From Photobacterium sp. Ph5 (GTDB lineage Bacteria > Pseudomonadota > Gammaproteobacteria > Enterobacterales > Vibrionaceae): a stretch of 63,119 nucleotides of DNA. This document shows positions 59,349 through 63,119 of this stretch, piece after piece. The translations under genes and the position numbers were made by a program. The stretch's first letter is position 1, and each line of letters begins with the position of its first letter. The stretch is taken from assembly GCF_022129445.1 (NCBI RefSeq), contig NZ_JADQAQ010000025.1, forward strand, positions 1-63,119, in the 5' to 3' direction. The notes beneath the pieces are model-generated. The model was given only the letters and a program-made list of their open reading frames with translations, was not told the DNA's origin and did no database searches.

Positions 59349-59828
59349 ATGAGTAAGCTGTTATGTATCGCATCTTTATTAATGATGATGTGTTCATTAA
59401 ATGTGAAAGCAGAGGATTGGAACTCATCAAGTATTGACGGACATTACGTCTTATCTGCGTTGATCACACCACCAGAAACAGGTGGGAAAAAGTTATTCTT
59501 TAAACTTTATAAAGCGAAGTATAACAATAATGGTTTTGAACGTTTTTTAAGTCAATGTAATATTCAAGGGCTTAACGGCACAGTATCCATGGTTATTAAT
59601 GGCAAAACAATTGAGATGGAAAAGCATTGTAAGCGAAATGAAGACAATCTAAATTATTGGGCTTATACACCTAAGAGTAATAACGATTTAACATTTGTTG
59701 TATCTCAATTTAGAAATACAGAATTTGTCGATATAGAAAAAACGTTTGTTAATGTTTATAAACAAAAGGATGATTTGTTTTTTCATATATCAACGCAACG
59801 TTTTAGCGATATCTGGATGAGTCGCTAA
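59349..59828 (+). CDS. secreted protein of unknown function
   Basis: A 159-residue protein with a signal peptide (MSKLLCIASLLMMMCSLNVK, cleavage near KAE). The mature part is polar, with two cysteines (in LSQCNIQ and KHCKRN) that could form a disulphide. I recognise no domain. AAAGGAA precedes the ATG. It is flanked by long non-coding stretches, suggesting a lineage-specific gene. Confidence 0.68.
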   Translation: MSKLLCIASLLMMMCSLNVKAEDWNSSSIDGHYVLSALITPPETGGKKLFFKLYKAKYNNNGFERFLSQCNIQGLNGTVSMVINGKTIEMEKHCKRNEDNLNYWAYTPKSNNDLTFVVSQFRNTEFVDIEKTFVNVYKQKDDLFFHISTQRFSDIWMSR

Positions 59829-60064
59829 CTATAGCCATAATGCTTATGAGGGGGTAGGTTTACTCACTATTCTCTCTCTTTCTGCTCTTCTTTATAGATA
59901 GCCCCGATTTTATTCAATCTTAATATTCTGTAAATCATTGATCTCTTCGTAATGTTGATTACACAATAGAGTTTTTTATATATTCAATTCGGTATTTAAA
60001 AGAGTGTTCAACTTGTCGTAAGGTGATAAGTGGTGTAATTTCCTTTAATCGCAAGGGGAATACA

Positions 60065-60670
60065 ATGTCAAAAAGCATTTATCTATTACGTCATGGTCAA
60101 ACAACGTTTAACGCTCAGCAACGCTTACAAGGACATTGTAACTCAGGTTTGACGGAATTAGGGAAAGCACAAGCATCTATGATTGGTGCATCGCTCTGTC
60201 AAAAAATTGGTAATAAAAAGCAATGGGCTGTTTACTGTAGTCCACTCGGTCGAGCGATTGAAACAGCGACAATAGTCTGTAAAGAATTAGGGATTGATAG
60301 CAATTGTATTGTGACCGATGAACGCTTAAAAGAGTTTAATTTAGGTGATTGGGAAACATGTTTTATTCCAGATTTAGTTCACAATAATCCGAAGTTATTA
60401 AATCATCGCGATTGGTATTTATCCGCACCAAATTGTGAATCGTATGAATCTGTTGTTCATCGGATCAAAGAATTTTTAGATGATAACTTCATTCCCGATC
60501 ATCTTATTATTGTTTCGCATGGACTAACAGGTGCAGTGTTTAGAGGTGTGTATGCAAACATGAGCTACAACGAAACCTTTGAACAAGACTTACCTCAAAA
60601 TGCCTATTTTTTGTTGGCAGATCATAAAATTAGCCGTATACAATGTGAAGTGTCAGTTGAGGTAGTTTAA
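60065..60670 (+). CDS. histidine phosphatase family protein
   Basis: About 201 residues. The RHG motif is in YLLRHGQTTFNAQQRLQG, EFNLGDWE is the acid segment and IVSHGLTGAVF has the second histidine. It resembles broad phosphoglycerate-mutase-like phosphatases. AAGGGG precedes the ATG at 60065; the longer frame from 60023 lacks a signal. Substrate unknown. Confidence 0.84.
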   Translation: MSKSIYLLRHGQTTFNAQQRLQGHCNSGLTELGKAQASMIGASLCQKIGNKKQWAVYCSPLGRAIETATIVCKELGIDSNCIVTDERLKEFNLGDWETCFIPDLVHNNPKLLNHRDWYLSAPNCESYESVVHRIKEFLDDNFIPDHLIIVSHGLTGAVFRGVYANMSYNETFEQDLPQNAYFLLADHKISRIQCEVSVEVV

Positions 60671-60699
60671 AAGTAACGCATACTTGTTGTTTATTATTG

Positions 60700-60712
60700 C
60701 TTTTGTAAATTT
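60700..60712 (+). repeat. 13-base direct repeat, copy 1
   Basis: CTTTTGTAAATTT occurs here and again at 60970-60982. ACTTGT also lies 18 bases upstream of both copies. The two copies bracket the GC-rich structured element. Confidence 0.5.
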
Positions 60713-60729
60713 TAAAATGTTATAGTTTT

Positions 60730-60930
60730 AAGGCTTTAAGCGACGGCTTGAAGCGGGGAGTGCAGAGAATAATAGTAATCAGCGACTATAATCTGGCTTA
60801 TCACGGGTTGTGCCGACCTAGCTTGCGGTGACGTTAAGTTAGGACATCGCCGACATGGCGGGATTAAGGTTCGATGAGATTGGAGCTGACTCATCGTTGT
60901 AGGTATTCCAAAGTCCTACCTCCCACCTTA
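60730..60930. ncRNA. putative structured RNA or structured intergenic element
   Basis: About 200 bases, clearly richer in G+C than their surroundings, with no open frame. Hairpins seen are CGCC-gacat-GGCG (60848-60860), CGATGAG / CTCATCG (60872-60896) and GTAGG / CCTAC (60899-60919). It does not match tmRNA, RNase P, 6S, SRP or a riboswitch I can recall, and no clean terminator follows on either strand. The orientation is unknown. Confidence 0.4.
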
Positions 60931-60969
60931 AATAGATACATACTCTTTATAACTTGTACTACTAACGGC

Positions 60970-60982
60970 CTTTTGTAAATTT
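60970..60982 (+). repeat. 13-base direct repeat, copy 2
   Basis: Second copy of CTTTTGTAAATTT, lying in the loop of a hairpin with stems CTAACGG (60962-60968) and CCGTTAG (60990-60996). Confidence 0.5.
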
Positions 60983-61175
60983 CAGTTTTCCGTTAGAGAA
61001 GATGTAGATTGTGGACACCACGCTATATGTTCATCTTTGATTCATCTTTAGTCAGTTAATTTAGTTAAAAGCTAAAAATAACTGCTATGTGAAGTACAGA
61101 ACAGATTAAGAAGGCGATAGTAACCAGTGTGTTAACTATTATCCTTCCAAAAATATTATAAAGAGAGGCTTAGCC

Positions 61176-61451
61176 ATGAAAAATTTACTTACTGGTTTTG
61201 TTGCTGTAGTTATTGGACTATTTACTATTTCTTTTGCTGCAATTATGGCTCTTTTGATGGGGGTTGCGGCATTAATTGCAAAACCATTTATTAAGCGCAA
61301 ATTAGCATCAGAAGGTGTTCAATTTGAAGAGCGAACTTTTAGTGAAGGTTTTGCAGGACGAGATCGAAAAGTTGATACGGATTACCGTCAGCAATCAACA
61401 CATACTGTGATTGATGGTGAGTTTGAAGATGTAACTATGCGTAAATGCTAA
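61176..61451 (+). CDS. small membrane protein of unknown function
   Basis: A 91-residue protein. A long hydrophobic segment covers about 6-36, followed by a basic patch (KPFIKRKLAS) and a polar acidic tail ending near TVIDGEFEDVTMRKC. GAGAGG precedes the ATG. It is probably an inner-membrane protein with a cytoplasmic tail. I do not recognise a family. It has its own terminator. Confidence 0.72.
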   Translation: MKNLLTGFVAVVIGLFTISFAAIMALLMGVAALIAKPFIKRKLASEGVQFEERTFSEGFAGRDRKVDTDYRQQSTHTVIDGEFEDVTMRKC

Positions 61452-61489
61452 TTATTTAGCCAGCATTAATACAGAATAAGATTAAATTG

Positions 61490-61522
61490 AACGCTAAATG
61501 TTTATACATTTGGCGTTTTTCT
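61490..61522 (+). terminator. intrinsic terminator
   Basis: AACGCTAAATG pairs with CATTTGGCGTT (one wobble), seven-base loop, then a T-run. Confidence 0.78.
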
Positions 61523-61649
61523 TTATTTGCTGATTGTTCATTTTTAATCAATATTTTCTCTTTTTAACTACGTCTCATTTCTTGTGTGTTGATGCATATT
61601 AATTTTCCACGATGGTACAATGTTTTAACGCTTATTAGGGAGAGACGCT

Positions 61650-62579
61650 ATGCCATATGATTCGTTAATTACAATTGCTATATTTATTTTTGTTGCGATA
61701 GTTATTATTGCATCTTGTGTTAAAACGGTTAGTCAGGGCTCTGAATGGACAGTAGAGCGCTTTGGACGCTATACCAAAACACTTCGTCCGGGTCTTAATT
61801 TGATTATTCCTTTTATTGATAAAGTCGGTAATAAAGTGAATATGATGGAGCGAGTGTTAGATATTCCCGCTCAAGAAGTTATTTCTCGTGATAATGCTTC
61901 AGTAACAATTGATGCAGTTTGTTTTATTCAAGTATTCGATGCGGCAAAAGCAGCATATGAAGTATCAGATCTTGAACTCGCTATTCGTAATTTAACGTTA
62001 ACGAATATGCGTACGGTGTTGGGTTCTATGGAACTTGATGAAATGCTATCGCAACGAGATACCATTAATAGCCGTCTACTCACCATCGTCGATCAAGCGA
62101 CCAATCCGTGGGGAATTAAGATCACGCGTATTGAAATAAAAGACGTACAACCGCCTACAGATTTAACCGCTGCTATGAACGCGCAGATGAAAGCAGAACG
62201 AAATAAACGTGCTGAAATTTTAGAAGCTGAAGGTGTGCGCCAAGCTCAAATTCTCCGTGCTGAAGGACAAAAGCAATCAGAAATTTTAAAAGCTGAAGGT
62301 GAAAAACAGTCAGTGATTCTGCAAGCAGAAGCGAGAGAGCGTGAAGCCGAAGCTGAAGCTAAAGCAACGAAAATGGTATCAGATGCAATAGCGAATGGTG
62401 ATGTTAAAGCAATTAATTACTTTGTCGCACAAGGCTATACTGAAGCACTAAAAGCGATAGGGCAGTCTGAGAATGGTAAAGTTATAATGATGCCACTAGA
62501 AACTACAGGCTTGATGGGATCTGTTGCCGGAATTGTTGAGCTATGGGGCAATAAAAAAGATAAAGGTGGGAATGCATGA
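61650..62579 (+). CDS. qmcA: SPFH/stomatin-like membrane protein QmcA
   Basis: A 309-residue protein. One N-terminal transmembrane segment (about 6-24) precedes the SPFH/band-7 domain (about 28-190, with [15 protein letters not shown] and [12 protein letters not shown]). A helical repeat follows, with recurring ILxAEGxxQ units (about 200-235). Oligomers of such proteins form scaffolds that hold membrane proteases such as FtsH. GGGAGAG precedes the ATG. Its stop overlaps the nfeD-like start by four bases. Confidence 0.93.
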   Translation: MPYDSLITIAIFIFVAIVIIASCVKTVSQGSEWTVERFGRYTKTLRPGLNLIIPFIDKVGNKVNMMERVLDIPAQEVISRDNASVTIDAVCFIQVFDAAKAAYEVSDLELAIRNLTLTNMRTVLGSMELDEMLSQRDTINSRLLTIVDQATNPWGIKITRIEIKDVQPPTDLTAAMNAQMKAERNKRAEILEAEGVRQAQILRAEGQKQSEILKAEGEKQSVILQAEAREREAEAEAKATKMVSDAIANGDVKAINYFVAQGYTEALKAIGQSENGKVIMMPLETTGLMGSVAGIVELWGNKKDKGGNA

Positions 62580-63025
62580 TCGACTTACTAGAACAAATGA
62601 ATTTCTGGCATTGGATAGCAATAGGCTTAGTGTTGTTGCTACTTGAATTGCTTGGCACTGCTGGGTATTTATTGTGGCTTGGTATTTCAGCTGTTCTAGT
62701 TGGTATTTTATTATTTATATTACCTGTTTCATGGCCTTTGCAGTGGGTTTGTTTTGCAGTGTTTGCACTCTTTACAACTTGGCTATGGTGGCGTTATCAG
62801 CATAAAAAAGATAAGACAGATGCTTCTATTTCAAAATTAAATCAACGTGGCGCTCAAATGATTGGGCAAATTATCACTGTAGAAAAAGCAATGAATGCCG
62901 GAAATGGTCGATTGCAGTTTGGTGATACTACATGGAGTGTAAAAACAGATGTTGATTTAGTTGAAGGGCAGAAGGTTGTGGTTGTTGATGTAGAAGGAAT
63001 AACGTTAATTGTGACCCCTTCATAA
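62576..63025 (+). CDS. NfeD-family membrane protein
   Basis: A 149-residue short-form NfeD protein (like E. coli YbbK's partner). Hydrophobic helices lie at about 12-75, and the C-terminal OB-fold domain contains [26 protein letters not shown]. It is translationally coupled to qmcA (ATGA overlap) and should work with it in membrane quality control. Confidence 0.9.
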   Translation: MIDLLEQMNFWHWIAIGLVLLLLELLGTAGYLLWLGISAVLVGILLFILPVSWPLQWVCFAVFALFTTWLWWRYQHKKDKTDASISKLNQRGAQMIGQIITVEKAMNAGNGRLQFGDTTWSVKTDVDLVEGQKVVVVDVEGITLIVTPS

Positions 63026-63030
63026 TAAAG

Positions 63031-63062
63031 ATGCGCAGTAATAATCTTACTGCGCATTTAAT
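63031..63062. terminator. terminator after the qmcA-nfeD operon
   Basis: Perfect 11-bp stem ATGCGCAGTAA / TTACTGCGCAT with five-base loop, then TTAATTATT. Confidence 0.8.
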
Positions 63063-63071
63063 TATTCCTGA

Positions 63072-63119
63072 TTACCACCGAGACTCAGCTAAGGTTAATA
63101 ACTTCTCTGGCATCGGTGG
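63072..63119 (-). CDS. possible 3' end of a leftward gene (partial)
   Basis: On the - strand the last bases read as PPMPEKLLTLAESRW followed by TAA at 63074-63072. The reading could be the C-terminus of a protein that starts beyond the window. Only 15 codons are visible. Convergent placement after the terminator fits. Confidence 0.35.
   Translation of the reverse strand, partial: PPMPEKLLTLAESRW

Noticed and set aside
60730..60930. tRNA, tmRNA, RNase P or 6S RNA
   Set aside because: None of the conserved sequences or folds of those RNAs could be matched.

Overview
The window is about 63 kb of AT-rich gammaproteobacterial chromosome. The gene set points to Vibrionaceae, most likely Photobacterium: a cqsA/cqsS (CAI-1 type) quorum-sensing pair, choline-to-betaine genes with a Cho/Pro-type ABC importer, pqiABC, a CatB-type acetyltransferase, qmcA/nfeD and a cobU-cobC-cobQ group. 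This is inference from protein families; no rRNA or other phylogenetic marker lies in the window. I see no transposase, prophage, CRISPR array or tRNA, so it reads as ordinary chromosome with small lineage-specific insertions.

Layout. 0.1-3.2 kb: a two-component system whose regulator and kinase genes are separated by an opposite-strand lipoprotein gene. 3.2-5.9 kb: katG with a perfect FNR-type palindrome upstream. 5.9-6.8 kb: an enlarged RecX-like protein. 6.8-13.1 kb: a divergent phenylalanine/tyrosine catabolic island (phhAB to the right; hmgA-fahA-maiA-acetoacetyl-CoA synthetase to the left) with a TyrR-type box between the arms. 13.1-17.0 kb: pqiABC lipid-transport operon. 17.1-18.5 kb: a GFA protein, a MerR regulator and a flavodoxin-fold reductase with a MerR-type promoter. 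18.7-20.2 kb: Spo0M-like protein and a HAD phosphatase. 20.3-23.6 kb: cqsA, broken by one extra base in an A9 tract, convergent with the intact receptor kinase gene cqsS. 23.9-30.9 kb: betI-betB-betA-choX-choW-choV.

31-36.3 kb: a multi-cluster Fe-S/FAD oxidoreductase, a LysR regulator, a CatB-like acetyltransferase and an exported amidohydrolase. 36.5-39.4 kb: modA and modBC behind a ModE-type operator, with a strong terminator between modA and modB. 39.4-42.6 kb: an AaeAB-like efflux pair with a divergent LysR gene. 42.6-50.2 kb: hydrolases, transporters, a CPA1 Na+/H+ antiporter followed by an unlisted 31-residue membrane microprotein, a glycerophosphodiesterase and a MazG-like protein. 50.2-55.5 kb: a MATE pump, two alpha/beta hydrolases, a ComEA-type protein with a long lysine-rich region, and a nucleotidyltransferase whose ribosome-binding region is a G10 tract. 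55.7-58.5 kb: cobalamin assembly genes. 58.5-63.1 kb: an orphan secreted protein, a phosphatase, a GC-rich structured intergenic element, a small membrane protein and qmcA-nfeD.

Physiologically the region combines stress responses (catalase-peroxidase, Pqi, betaine, Na+/H+ antiport), amino-acid catabolism ending in fumarate and acetoacetyl-CoA, molybdate and choline import, quorum sensing and DNA uptake. The most unusual signals are two homopolymers at expression-deciding positions (A9 inside cqsA, G10 at the start of the nucleotidyltransferase gene), the microprotein behind the antiporter, the histone-H1-like ComEA and the structured intergenic element at 60.7-60.9 kb.
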